Positions 33,564 through 41,857 of a DNA stretch of 64,000 nt are shown here, piece after piece. Made by a program: the position numbers and the translations under genes. The DNA comes from Neobacillus niacini. Lineage in GTDB: Bacteria > Bacillota > Bacilli > Bacillales > Cytobacillaceae. Each line of letters opens with the position of its first letter. The stretch's first letter is position 1. Under the pieces are notes generated by a model. The model was not told where the DNA came from. It saw only the letters and a list, made by a program, of their open reading frames with translations, and made no database searches. The stretch spans positions 124,001 to 188,000 of the forward strand of contig NZ_JAMBOX010000011.1 in the NCBI RefSeq assembly GCF_023715785.1, read 5' to 3'.

Positions 33564-34577
33564 ATGGGAATTTATAAACCAAGTAAAGTTTCAAGCCATG
33601 TGAGGCTTCGTGAGATAAAAATTCCAGAAGACTATGAGCAACTTGCCATTTTACTAAATTTAATAGAGCCTGGTGCCGCCACAGCTCAATCCCTCGAAGA
33701 AGAAAACCGGCAGATTCCAACATCATCTAATCTAAAACTAAATGAAAACGGTCTTTTGGTTGGTTTCGGCAGAACAAGAGTGGTTGCAGTGACAGAAGAA
33801 GGCCAAATCATTGGTTTTGGTGCTGCTTTTCGTGCTCCATGGGTGGATCCTGGTCAGGTAGGAAGTGAATTCTGTGTTCACCCTGATTATCGGGGACAAG
33901 GTGTCGGAGAGATGATTGTTTCACATATTGAAAATTGGGCCAATGAACATCAAGCCTCTGTATTATCCTCAATCGTTATGGATTGGATTGATGAGTCGCT
34001 TCCATTCGTACAAAAGCGTGGCTTTACAGTGGATGCCCATGTTTTTGCATTAGAATTAGATGTCAATCAATTTGACGCTGCAAAATATGTAGGTTTCGTA
34101 GAACAATTTACATCGGCTGACATTCAGTTTGTTACGTTAGCGAACCTGCCAGGAGAAGAGTCCGAACATAAACTTTACGAATTATGTGTTGAGACATCCA
34201 AGGATAATCCAGGCCAGTTCGGAAGCCTTCCTCCTTTTGAGCAATGGAGAAAAGAGTTTCTGCCGGAAGTCACTTCTCGTTATGACTGGGTACTTATTGC
34301 TATTGAAGGTGACCGTTTCGTCGGAGTAACTCAATTATACAGCACTGAAAATTCTGGTGTGTTGTATACTAACTATACAGGAGTTCAAAAAGAATACCGC
34401 GGTCGCGGCATCGCAAAAGCATTAAAGTTATTGTCTATTCATGCAGCAATTAATGAAGGGGTACATACGATGACGACAGATTCGGAAGAAAATAATGCTC
34501 CAATGCAACATATTAATAGAAGTCTTGGCTATCTTCCGGGAAAAGGGCATTACCGAATTCTAAAACAGTTAAAATAA
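33564..34577 (+). CDS. Tandem GNAT acetyltransferase
   Basis: A 337-residue protein with two GNAT domains. The first has VGSEFCVHPDYRGQGVGEMIV (acetyl-CoA loop RGQGVG) at about 110-130; the second has YTGVQKEYRGRGIAKALK at about 270-290. Such double-domain proteins acetylate small amines or protein N termini; the substrate here is unknown. ATG 33564 is chosen because GGAGGT lies five bases upstream. It stands alone. Confidence 0.88.
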   Translation: MGIYKPSKVSSHVRLREIKIPEDYEQLAILLNLIEPGAATAQSLEEENRQIPTSSNLKLNENGLLVGFGRTRVVAVTEEGQIIGFGAAFRAPWVDPGQVGSEFCVHPDYRGQGVGEMIVSHIENWANEHQASVLSSIVMDWIDESLPFVQKRGFTVDAHVFALELDVNQFDAAKYVGFVEQFTSADIQFVTLANLPGEESEHKLYELCVETSKDNPGQFGSLPPFEQWRKEFLPEVTSRYDWVLIAIEGDRFVGVTQLYSTENSGVLYTNYTGVQKEYRGRGIAKALKLLSIHAAINEGVHTMTTDSEENNAPMQHINRSLGYLPGKGHYRILKQLK

Positions 34578-34632
34578 CAGGGGACATTTTACGATTTTCC
34601 CAACGTAATTACTTTATGGAAGGATGTGGTCC

Positions 34633-35328
34633 ATGATGAGCCGGTATTCAATGGAGGAATTTATTAAACAAACGGAGCAAAAGGATAAAGGAGAAGGCTT
34701 TTTTGAACTAGAGACACCCCGTTTACTGGAGGTAAACTTGGACGGTCTTGTATGGGCAAAAGCGGGGTCCATGGTCGCATATCATGGAAAAATAAAATTT
34801 GAGCGCGAAGGAATTTTGGAGCATGGACTTGGCACTGCATTTAAAAAGGCCTTAACTGGTGAAGGGGCCTCGTTAATGAAAGCAAATGGCACGGGAAAAT
34901 TGTATCTTGCTGATGAAGGGAAAAAGATAATCATATTAAATCTGCAAAACGATTCCATCTATGTGAACGGCAATGACTTACTGGCATTTGAACCAGGGAT
35001 TAACTGGCAGATAAAATTAATGAAACGTATTACCGGAATCATGGCAGGGGGGCTATTCAATGTTCGCTGTGAAGGATCGGGCATGATTGCAATCACCTCA
35101 CACTATGAACCGCTTACATTGAGGGTGACGCCTAGCCAGCCGGTGATTACCGACCCAAATGCTACGGTTGCCTGGTCCGGAAACCTCCAGCCTGAGTTTC
35201 AAACAGATATCAGTTTAAAAACATTCCTTGGACGGGGCAGCGGTGAATCAATCCAGATGAGGTTCGAGGGCGAAGGTTTTGTCGTTGTGCAGCCTTTTGA
35301 AGAGGTAAAAAGGGTGGAAAAGAGTTAA
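34633..35328 (+). CDS. AIM24/TIGR00266-family protein
   Basis: A 231-residue protein rich in beta strands. LLEVNLDGLVWAKAGSMVAY near residue 35, GEGASLMKANGTGKLYLAD and the C-terminal EGFVVVQPFEE are features of the AIM24-like double-stranded beta-helix family. The molecular role is unknown in bacteria. ATG 34633 or the adjacent ATG 34636 is the start. A 13-bp inverted repeat at 35405 follows. Confidence 0.82.
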   Translation: MMSRYSMEEFIKQTEQKDKGEGFFELETPRLLEVNLDGLVWAKAGSMVAYHGKIKFEREGILEHGLGTAFKKALTGEGASLMKANGTGKLYLADEGKKIIILNLQNDSIYVNGNDLLAFEPGINWQIKLMKRITGIMAGGLFNVRCEGSGMIAITSHYEPLTLRVTPSQPVITDPNATVAWSGNLQPEFQTDISLKTFLGRGSGESIQMRFEGEGFVVVQPFEEVKRVEKS

Positions 35329-35404
35329 CCAGGTCTTGTAAAGCCACATTAAAGGAACCCATGATTTTAGGAAGATTACCAGATTTGTAGTTCTAGGCAG
35401 AGAA

Positions 35405-35446
35405 TGTGCTAGGCACCATCCAGAATTTTGGAAGGTGCCTGGCACA
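35405..35446. terminator. GTGCCAGGCACC-type inverted repeat, probable bidirectional terminator
   Basis: A 13-bp stem TGTGCTAGGCACC (35405-35417) / GGTGCCTGGCACA (35434-35446). Related hairpins built on GTGCCAGGTACC occur at 44962-45003 and 47067-47116. The roughly 215 bases between the AIM24-like gene and the isochorismatase remnant at 35544 hold nothing else I can name. Confidence 0.65.
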
Positions 35447-35543
35447 TTATTGTTTTATGATATGAAATTTAGACTGTTATTTAATACTTTTCTCCACGTT
35501 ATCTGAACTGCTCTGTCTATAAATAAACGCTCTGTTTATTTAA

Positions 35544-35704
35544 TTAGTTGTTCTGTTTAAGGAAATCCTCTGTCGAAATTACATTGGCATATTTTCCGTT
35601 AAGGGCACCAATAAAGGCATAATGAACCTGTTCTGCCGGCACGATGTTACCTTGATAAGATAAATCCCTTGTCGTACATGCATCTTCAATAAGAGATGGA
35701 ATAA
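35544..35704 (-). pseudogene. Isochorismatase-family cysteine hydrolase, C-terminal fragment
   Basis: Reading the minus strand from about 35690 to the TAA at 35544 gives IEDACTTRDLSYQG, VPAEQVHYAFIGALNG and VISTEDFLKQN, the C terminus of an isochorismatase-like cysteine hydrolase. The rest of the gene lies 6.1 kb away at 41851-42032. An integrated element separates the two, so the gene is disrupted. The N-terminal half is also missing beyond 42032. Confidence 0.8.
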
Positions 35705-37002
35705 TGACAGTTCAGCCTCTTTATAATACTGATTTTACAAGGGTTTTAAGCATTTTTGTAGTTGATACAAATATTTTAATAAATTTTTACAAATATACCT
35801 CAAAAGAGTCTACTAAAAGTCTTTTAGGTATTTTAAAGAAATTAAAAGAAAATGACAGGTTATGGATACCACATCAAGTAGCTCTTGAATACTTTTTTAA
35901 TTATGAGGGTAATATGCACAAACAAAAAGAGGGTTATGATTTATTGGAAAATGAGTTAAAAAAGTTAAAAGAGGATGCTGAAAAAAGATTAGAAGCTGTT
36001 AAAAGGAATCATCCATATATAGATATTAAAAAATTTCATTTTATCTTTAATGACATTGAGCAGTCAAATTCTAAAGTACAAGAACAGATAATAAAAGAAA
36101 TCACCAACTTACCTGATCCTAAAGCAATTCAACAGGATTTATTAAATTTATTAGATGGAATTATTGGTGAGCCTTATCCTCAAGAAAAAATTAATGCAAT
36201 TGAGACAGAAGGAAAAGAGAGATACCAATATGATGTACCTCCAGGATTTAAGGACAAAAAAGATAAAGAAAAACAAGACTTTAGAACCTATGGTGATTTT
36301 AGGTATCAGCAGTTATATGGTGATTTAATTGTATGGAATCAAATAATGGATAGAGCAAAAAGAGAGGGAAACCAAACTCCTATAATTTTAATTACTGAGG
36401 ATAGAAAAGAGGATTGGTGGGAAAAAGAAAGTGGCAAAATTAAAGGGCCTCATCCCCAACTAATTCAGGAGTTTATTAATGAGACTCAGCAGAAATTTTA
36501 TATGTATAGAACAGATAATTTTGTCAGATATGCATTTGAGTATTTAGGTGCAGATATTTCAGAGGCACAAATACAAGAGGTAACAAATGAGGTTGAAAAC
36601 ATCAGAAGATATGAGGAATTTAATGAGAATAAATTAAAAATACAAAAAGCCACAGCTTTAAATAAAGTAACTGATTATTTAACTGAGGATGAAAAAAATG
36701 TTTTTTTTCAAATGGTTGAGCAGTCTAATGATTTAGAATTGGATTCATTTACAGCTAATTATAAATATGGGCAAGCTGTCAAATGGGCATTTAGAACTGC
36801 TTTACCAAAAATAGAAAAGAAGTTTCAAGACCTTGTTATTTTACTATCAACACTCAATGCAGAAAAAGGGCACTTAGGGCAGCATTTTTATAATTCTTTA
36901 TCTGAGGATACTGATGAAAGAGTTTTAAAGTTATTAAATGAAATGCCAAATATTAAAAGTACAATAAACTTTTACAAGGCTTTTCCTGATGGACATCTCT
37001 AA
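35704..37002 (+). CDS. PIN_8-type (PIN-like) nuclease domain protein, predicted defence RNase
   Basis: A 432-residue protein with a PIN-like domain. Acidic positions expected for metal binding are Asp21 in FVVDTNILINFY, Glu62 in PHQVALEY, Asp207 in YGDLIVW and Asp233 in LITEDRKEDWW. The spacing matches the PIN_8 group, in which a long helical insertion (here about 65-195, Lys/Glu-rich) splits the domain. Residues 290-432 are a helical C-terminal region without known motif. PIN enzymes cut RNA; PIN_8 proteins are frequent in defence contexts. It is the first gene of the element; its ATG lies in the left junction and has no good ribosome binding site, so the start or expression may have been altered by integration. 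Codons avoid CG throughout. Confidence 0.8.
   Translation: MTVQPLYNTDFTRVLSIFVVDTNILINFYKYTSKESTKSLLGILKKLKENDRLWIPHQVALEYFFNYEGNMHKQKEGYDLLENELKKLKEDAEKRLEAVKRNHPYIDIKKFHFIFNDIEQSNSKVQEQIIKEITNLPDPKAIQQDLLNLLDGIIGEPYPQEKINAIETEGKERYQYDVPPGFKDKKDKEKQDFRTYGDFRYQQLYGDLIVWNQIMDRAKREGNQTPIILITEDRKEDWWEKESGKIKGPHPQLIQEFINETQQKFYMYRTDNFVRYAFEYLGADISEAQIQEVTNEVENIRRYEEFNENKLKIQKATALNKVTDYLTEDEKNVFFQMVEQSNDLELDSFTANYKYGQAVKWAFRTALPKIEKKFQDLVILLSTLNAEKGHLGQHFYNSLSEDTDERVLKLLNEMPNIKSTINFYKAFPDGHL
35705..35711. other. Candidate left attachment core (TGACAGT)
   Basis: TGACAGT matches the heptamer at the right junction (41851-41857). If this is the core, the ATG of the PIN_8 gene (35704-35706) is formed by a host A plus TG of the core. 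Rejoining the host gene at this core leaves about five extra codons before IEDAC, so the true crossover may instead lie near 35691. Confidence 0.45.
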
Positions 37003-37027
37003 AAAAATGTAAATGGAGGTAATAACT

Positions 37028-37573
37028 TTGCCTTTTTATCAGGTTAAAGATAAGTATGTATTTTTGTACCTTAGCAATTACAATAAGCTGAATGACATTG
37101 CTTTAAAAGACAAAGAGCCTTCATGGACTTTCAGCTCCAAGATTAAAGGAAGAAAAGAAAATATTGAGGCTAAAAAGCTCAGAGAAAAAACTATTAACCA
37201 TATTTATAAAAACAGCCCATATGATCAGTTTTACAAAGAATGGATTTACTTTGATTTACAAAATCATAAAGACATTCTAGAGGATTTACCTTATTTATTG
37301 TATGACTATGGCTGTATCAATAAGTTATTTTCTTACAGAGAAATTCATGATGATACCATGCAGACATTTTTCCCTGACCTATACTATGACAAGGACTGCC
37401 AATATGAGTTAGCTCTTTTTTCAAAAGGTGGGTTATTTAAAAAGCAGGAAAAGATTTTTAGTACCATTATAGATATAAGAGAGATTGTCAGTATCAAGGG
37501 AGAATTGAATGACTTTACAATTGAGGTAAGGGATAAGACCTTACACTTTGGAATGACAATTACAATAAGTTAG
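37028..37573 (+). CDS. Unknown partner of the PIN_8-type protein (181 aa)
   Basis: A 181-residue soluble protein beginning PFYQVKDKYVFLYLSNYNKLN and containing QFYKEWIYFDLQNHKDILEDLPYLL. No family recognised. The start is TTG 37028: GGAGGT at 37014-37019 is eight bases before it, whereas the ATG at 37013 overlaps that site. The gene follows the PIN_8 gene by 25 bases on the same strand and ends at a terminator, so the two form a two-gene unit. A role as specificity or inhibitor subunit of the nuclease is a guess. Confidence 0.65.
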   Translation: MPFYQVKDKYVFLYLSNYNKLNDIALKDKEPSWTFSSKIKGRKENIEAKKLREKTINHIYKNSPYDQFYKEWIYFDLQNHKDILEDLPYLLYDYGCINKLFSYREIHDDTMQTFFPDLYYDKDCQYELALFSKGGLFKKQEKIFSTIIDIREIVSIKGELNDFTIEVRDKTLHFGMTITIS

Positions 37574-37599
37574 TAAGCTAAAAGAGCTTTACATAAATG

Positions 37600-37630
37600 A
37601 AAGAGGAGCTGTTTTTTCAACTCCTCTTTT
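37600..37630. terminator. Bidirectional terminator after the PIN_8 pair
   Basis: Stem AAAGAGGAG (37600-37608) / CTCCTCTTT (37621-37629) with a T-rich loop and T-run. It serves the PIN_8 pair on the + strand and the converging membrane-protein gene on the minus strand. Confidence 0.8.
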
Positions 37631-38138
37631 GTTGTTCTCTTTTTGTTTTTACAATATCATTCATATAATTAATAAGTTTATGTCCTGTTTTTAGCGAATC
37701 CTGTATATTATCCACTGATATTTTTTGGCTGCTTAAGGAGGCAGACATTAAATAATAAAAATATTGTAGGTCACTTAAAATTCCCTCTAACTCTACAGTA
37801 AATTCTAATAAGTCACTATGCTTTATCCATTTATCTTGTTTAAATAAAAAACTTGAGCCTGTTCCTTTAGAGTATAACTCTAATATTCCAAACTCATCCA
37901 TATACTTTTGATAGTTTAATAATTGAATACAATTATATTCTAATTCCTTTGCTACAGAGTTAATAGCAATCATCTCATTTTTTCTTTCTTGACTAATATC
38001 TCTTCTTCTCTGCTCCCTGAATTGCCTATTAATGTTAATATAAGAAATGGCACCTCCAACACAAGCTCCCAAAAGAGCAGAAATAACAGGAACAGGGATA
38101 TATGTGGGGATTTGAGATAATGTATTAAGAATAAACAT
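37617..38138 (-). CDS. Membrane-anchored hypothetical protein of the element (173 aa)
   Basis: An N-terminal hydrophobic stretch (residues about 10-34, IPVPVISALLGACVGGAISY) is followed by a basic segment (REQRRRDISQERKNEM) and a helical cytosolic domain. The layout, one membrane anchor plus a helical effector-like domain, is common in phage-defence and Abi-type genes but no family is recognised. It is transcribed towards the PIN_8 pair. One of the four CG dinucleotides of the element lies in it (37695). Confidence 0.6.
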   Translation of the reverse strand: MFILNTLSQIPTYIPVPVISALLGACVGGAISYININRQFREQRRRDISQERKNEMIAINSVAKELEYNCIQLLNYQKYMDEFGILELYSKGTGSSFLFKQDKWIKHSDLLEFTVELEGILSDLQYFYYLMSASLSSQKISVDNIQDSLKTGHKLINYMNDIVKTKREQQKRS

Positions 38139-38271
38139 TGATTTTCTCTCCAGTCACAGTATTTTCCATGCTATTATATCTGAAATAACAGTATACTGGA
38201 ATACATTGACATTAATCTAAACTTTGCTTACTATCTGTTTGATTAATAGAGCAGAAATAGGAGGATCAGTC

Positions 38272-38631
38272 ATGTATGAGGATAAAGGTACAATAACTGA
38301 GGATGAGCTGAGATTAATATCTAGGTATGCTGATGATGTACAGGGTAGGCTGAAAGATGAGCTGTTAAAGGCTAAAGAAATGCCTAAGAGCTTTAGCTAT
38401 TACAGTTGGATTGACTATATGGAGCAGGGATTAACAATTACTTTTAAAGATAATACATCCATAATAGGAGAGCTAAATACAGCTAGGCTAGCCAGAGCTT
38501 TATTGGAGATAAATGATGGTATTAAAAGAAAGCCTCTTAAAGAGGAGCTAGAGCATGATGGCAGGTTAGAGGAGTTTAAGCAGTATCCCAAAGGTACAAA
38601 AGTAAAAGCAAATGGAGATATTGTTTACTGA
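38272..38631 (+). CDS. Hypothetical protein of the element (119 aa)
   Basis: A 119-residue acidic/basic protein beginning YEDKGTITEDELRLISRYADD and ending YPKGTKVKANGDIVY. No family recognised. AGGAGG is seven bases before ATG 38272, and a terminator overlaps the stop codon, so it is a complete single-gene unit. The codon choice avoids CG as in the other genes of the element. Confidence 0.6.
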   Translation: MYEDKGTITEDELRLISRYADDVQGRLKDELLKAKEMPKSFSYYSWIDYMEQGLTITFKDNTSIIGELNTARLARALLEINDGIKRKPLKEELEHDGRLEEFKQYPKGTKVKANGDIVY

Positions 38632-38652
38632 GAGCTGATGAGGCTCTCTTTT
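38630..38652 (+). terminator. Intrinsic terminator
   Basis: Stem GAGAGC (38630-38635) / GCTCTC (38643-38648) with T6 following; the left arm starts in the TGA stop codon of the 119-residue protein gene. Confidence 0.8.
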
Positions 38653-38711
38653 TTGCTTGCATTTTTTAGCTGAATTTAACAAAAGATAACATAAAAGGAG
38701 TAGGATATAGC

Positions 38712-38858
38712 ATGAGAAATACAAAGTCTGAGATAAATTTTCCTGAGACATTTTTGCAGATTGCCTTAGGAACAGCAGTTAGTATTATTCAAGGTGTAAT
38801 CATATACAAGAGCATCAAGAATCAAATAGAAAAGGGAAAGGGTTCTGAGGCTAAATAA
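38712..38858 (+). CDS. Small single-helix membrane protein of the element (48 aa)
   Basis: A 48-residue protein: a short polar N terminus, one hydrophobic helix (FLQIALGTAVSIIQGVIIY) and a basic tail (KSIKNQIEKGKG). AAAGGAG lies about ten bases before ATG 38712, and a hairpin terminator begins within its last codons. Small one-helix proteins in such elements can be toxins, holin-like or membrane effectors, but nothing here allows a choice. Confidence 0.55.
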   Translation: MRNTKSEINFPETFLQIALGTAVSIIQGVIIYKSIKNQIEKGKGSEAK

Positions 38859-38870
38859 GCCTCTTTTTAT
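38847..38870 (+). terminator. Intrinsic terminator
   Basis: Stem GAGGCT (38847-38852) / AGCCTC (38858-38863) followed by TTTTT, overlapping the end of the 48-residue protein gene. Confidence 0.8.
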
Positions 38871-39624
38871 TTTGTTTTACTTAACAGATATTAGCTTTTG
38901 GTATTGCCTCCTGATATTGAAAAAATAGGTTATGTATTTTATGTAAGGTACTCTCCCTGTCTCCCTAACCCTATCCCCCCCTGTATCCCCCTCTAAGCCT
39001 CAAACAGCTATAAAACAGTCTAGGTTAGTCAAAATATATTACTGAGCTGCTAAGTAATAATCTGTGCAGTATGAGAGCTATGCTAAGGCTAAACAAATGC
39101 ACAGTATATCTACAGTCTAATACTGAGATTGTAGCTAATGCTTCAATTACATGCCTCTATCCTTACTGCATCAATACCTATACAAAAAGCTGTATACTAT
39201 ATGCAGTAGGCTGAACAAATTTATTAACCAATGGAGTCAGTCACAGCCATCCTTTTTTACTGTTAAAACAAAGTTCAAATAATGCTTTGTTTCCCCTGAG
39301 CATATAGTAGTTTAGGAGGAACATAAATGCTTTATTTATTTTATTAGTTGAGGCTTTTTAGTAGAATTATATTTGTAATGGAGAATATTGGAGGGATGTC
39401 CTTGGGTGAATTGGTTTGTACCTATGAAAAGTTGGAATGGGATGATTTTGATACAGAGTCTGCTAAAAGGTTAAAATGTGGGATAAGAAAATGATTGAGC
39501 TGCACAATGCAAAACAAAATAAATCAGCAAGTTAAAGGAGGAGTTAATAAAGGTTCTTCCTTTTTTTTCTTTCTGTACAGAGATACAATATATGTAAAAA
39601 TTGAATTTTTTGGGAGAGATGGCA
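38859..39624. other. Long non-coding stretch of the element with a G-quadruplex motif
   Basis: About 765 bases without a convincing gene. C-runs at 38955-38957, 38963-38965, 38969-38971, 38975-38981 and 38987-38991 make a G3+N3-6 quadruplex motif on the minus strand. A possible 38-codon frame (39378-39494, beginning MENIGG) lacks a clear ribosome binding site and is not called. No CG dinucleotide occurs in the whole stretch. It could hold an RNA, an origin or decayed genes. Confidence 0.6.
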
Positions 39625-40362
39625 ATGAGCTTTAACCATTTAAAAGTAGAGGAAATTGAAAAAATCTTTCTTAAAATCTATGAGAATGCTTGTGAGCTTT
39701 TAGAGGAGGCAGAGCTTCTATATAATCATCAGAAATTTGCAAGAGCTTACCTTTGTGCTCATATTGCCTTTGAGGAATTTGGAAAATTACCTATGTTAAA
39801 TTCTGTTGCTATAGATGTTTATTTTGGAAAAAAAATAGATTGGAAAAAACTTAATAAGGATATAAGAAACCATCATTCAAAAATTTCTCAAAGTTATACA
39901 ACCATTCTATTGATACTTTTTAGATTTATGAAAAGAAATGGATATAAAAAATTCAGCTTTAAATTAATTATTAACTGCTATGATGAAATAGTTAAATTTA
40001 TAAATGAGGACAATTGGTCATTGGCAGATAGTGCTGAAGAACTTTATATGGAGATTGAAAATCTAGTACAATTAGATACAATTCCTGATGTAGCAAGTAT
40101 GTTAAATGGTTATAAAAATGCCAGCTTATATGCAGACTTTAATGAAGGTAATTTTTATAAACCCAATGAAAAAATTTCTAAAAATATTTGTGAGTTTGTA
40201 ATTACATTAGCTCAAATACAAAGAAAATTTATAGAATTACCTAAAGTGCATATAGAAGGATTTAGATTTAATGAATTAGATGAGGAGTGGGAATACTCAA
40301 TTGAATATAAAAAATTTATAGATTCGCTTGATGAACTAGAACAATTACAAAAACAAAAATAA
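39625..40362 (+). CDS. AbiV-family abortive infection protein (HEPN-type)
   Basis: A 245-residue helical protein. The N-terminal half, IYENACELLEEAELLYNHQKFARAYLCAHIAFEEFGKLP (quoted in part as ENACELLEEAELL and AHIAFEEFGK), is the signature arrangement of AbiV-like HEPN proteins, and RNHHSK near residue 90 could be the HEPN R-x-H-type catalytic site. AbiV of lactococci stops phage growth by blocking translation after infection. GGGAGAG is seven bases before ATG 39625. It converges on the recombinase remnant. I am fairly sure of the family and less sure of activity. Confidence 0.78.
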   Translation: MSFNHLKVEEIEKIFLKIYENACELLEEAELLYNHQKFARAYLCAHIAFEEFGKLPMLNSVAIDVYFGKKIDWKKLNKDIRNHHSKISQSYTTILLILFRFMKRNGYKKFSFKLIINCYDEIVKFINEDNWSLADSAEELYMEIENLVQLDTIPDVASMLNGYKNASLYADFNEGNFYKPNEKISKNICEFVITLAQIQRKFIELPKVHIEGFRFNELDEEWEYSIEYKKFIDSLDELEQLQKQK

Positions 40363-40377
40363 AAAAAGGAGAGGCTA

Positions 40378-41731
40378 TTACAGCTCTCTCCATTTAATAT
40401 CCAGAACAGGCTCATTTTTTGTATCAGCAGTCTTTGTATAAACAATTTCCTTAATGATGAGCTTTAATGTAGCATTTTGCTCCTCTAGCTCCATTTCCTC
40501 AAAAGTATCAATCATTTCAATTATCCCTTTTACTTTGTCTACCTGGGCAGTTGCATCTAAGCTATTCAATTTACTTTGGATAAGGATTATTTCATTTTTA
40601 AGAGCTGAAATAGTATCCTCTAAAGCCTTCATTTTTTGTTGATAAGAGTCTTTGTCTAACTCCTTATCTAGATACAGGTCTAACAGCCTTTTGGCTTTTC
40701 TCTCCTGCTTAGCTAGGTCAGTCTCAAGACTTTCCAAAGTAGATGCTAAACTGTTTTCGATGTTTATGTATCCTCAGCTAACAAACTTACTAAAGTCTGT
40801 TCTAGCTCTTGTTCGTACAGCTTTAAAGCTTTTAGGACTGCACTTTCAATTTTATAAATTGCTACTTCTCCATTATGGCATTTAGTATCTAAATCAATCT
40901 GTTGCCTACATGGTCTAATCTGATAAAAGGAGTACTTTCTCCCAGTTTTTTCTGATTTATTATTTAACTGTATAGTCATTCCTTTGCCACAGCAGTCTTT
41001 TTCAGCCTCTTAGAGTTATAACTTGATTCTCCTAAATAAACTCTGTTTTGTAATACACCTAAAACTCTGTCTGTCTTAAATGGATTACCTTTTCTAGACC
41101 TGTATCCTAACTGGTTTACTTTGTCAGCTATCTGTCTGGAGGAGTAGCCTAACAAAGCTAATTCAACCATTTTTCTAACTATCTTTTTCTCCTCAGGGAT
41201 GACATATAATTTTTTTGTATTTCTTATCCCAGATATAACCTAAAGGAGTTACTGATCAAATCCATCTATTTTTAATAGCAACAGCATCATATTTACCTTT
41301 ATTTAATCTGTGTCTAATCCTTTTAAATTCATAAGCAGAAAGGACAGATGTAAATCCAAACATTAACTCCTGATTTTCATGTGAAAGGTCTATAGTATTG
41401 TCAGGAGTTTCAATAAATGCCATGCTCTATAAATATTTCCTTTAATTCTGCTGAGTCTCTTTCATCCCTGCTCAATCTGTCAGGATGAGTAACAAGGACT
41501 CTGCTGTATTTACCTTGTATTATCCCCTCAAGCATTTTTGCTGACTCAGGCCTATTCCAAGTTGATTGAGGACTCAACCTCTTGGAAGATGTCAAAGCTG
41601 TATCCCTTTTGTTCATCTATTATAATTAATGTTTCCCTTTGATTTAGTAAGGTTTCCTCTGCTCCTCCATCTTCCTCTCTAGATTTCCTTACATAAAGAG
41701 CTACCTTTAATTTTGTTGCTGCTTGTACCAT
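40378..41731 (-). pseudogene. Decayed large serine recombinase (integrase) of the element
   Basis: From ATG 41731 the minus strand reads the catalytic N terminus (LKVALYVRKSREEDGG, with the nucleophilic Ser), then shifts frame and continues RVLVTHPDRLSRDERDS, IDLSHENQELMFGF, SVLSAYEFKRIRHRL, an in-frame TGA after NRWI, further shifts, the recombinase domain (ALLGYSSRQIADKVNQLGYRS), a zinc-ribbon remnant lacking its first cysteines, and a coiled-coil C terminus (40378-40737). At least four frame breaks and one internal deletion near 40978 are visible. It once integrated the element; it cannot be functional now. Confidence 0.9.
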
Positions 41732-41850
41732 TTTGATTTCTCCTCCTAAACATAGCTATGATTTATTGCCTCTATTTCTAAATTAGAGAGCTTTTGCAAT
41801 CTGTGACAGGTCAGAGCTATTTATTTATTGGAGGTTGAACTGTGTTTTCC

Positions 41851-41857
41851 TGACAGT
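41851..41857. other. Candidate right attachment core (TGACAGT)
   Basis: Right-hand copy of TGACAGT, directly before the isochorismatase-like coding sequence resumes on the minus strand and about 120 bases from the start codon of the recombinase, the usual place for a serine integrase att site. Confidence 0.5.

Larger units (their letters stand above)
35705..41857. mobile_element. CpG-depleted integrated element with defence-like cargo and decayed serine recombinase
   Basis: About 6.15 kb inserted in an isochorismatase-family gene. Its right end carries remnants of a large serine recombinase; its cargo is a PIN_8-type protein, an unknown partner, a membrane-anchored protein, two unknown small genes and an AbiV-type protein. 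TGACAGT occurs at both ends (35705-35711 and 41851-41857) and is a candidate att core. Base composition is very unlike the host: strongly AT-rich and nearly without CG dinucleotides (I found four, at 37695, 40325, 40758 and 40814). Arginine is therefore written with AGA/AGG. The recombinase is broken, so the element is probably stuck. Confidence 0.85.

Noticed and set aside
39378-39494. A 38-codon frame in the non-coding part of the element
   Set aside because: No clear ribosome binding site and no recognisable sequence; mentioned only as a possibility.
35705-41857. Prophage
   Set aside because: No capsid, terminase, portal, lysis or replication genes are visible; only an integrase remnant and defence-like cargo.
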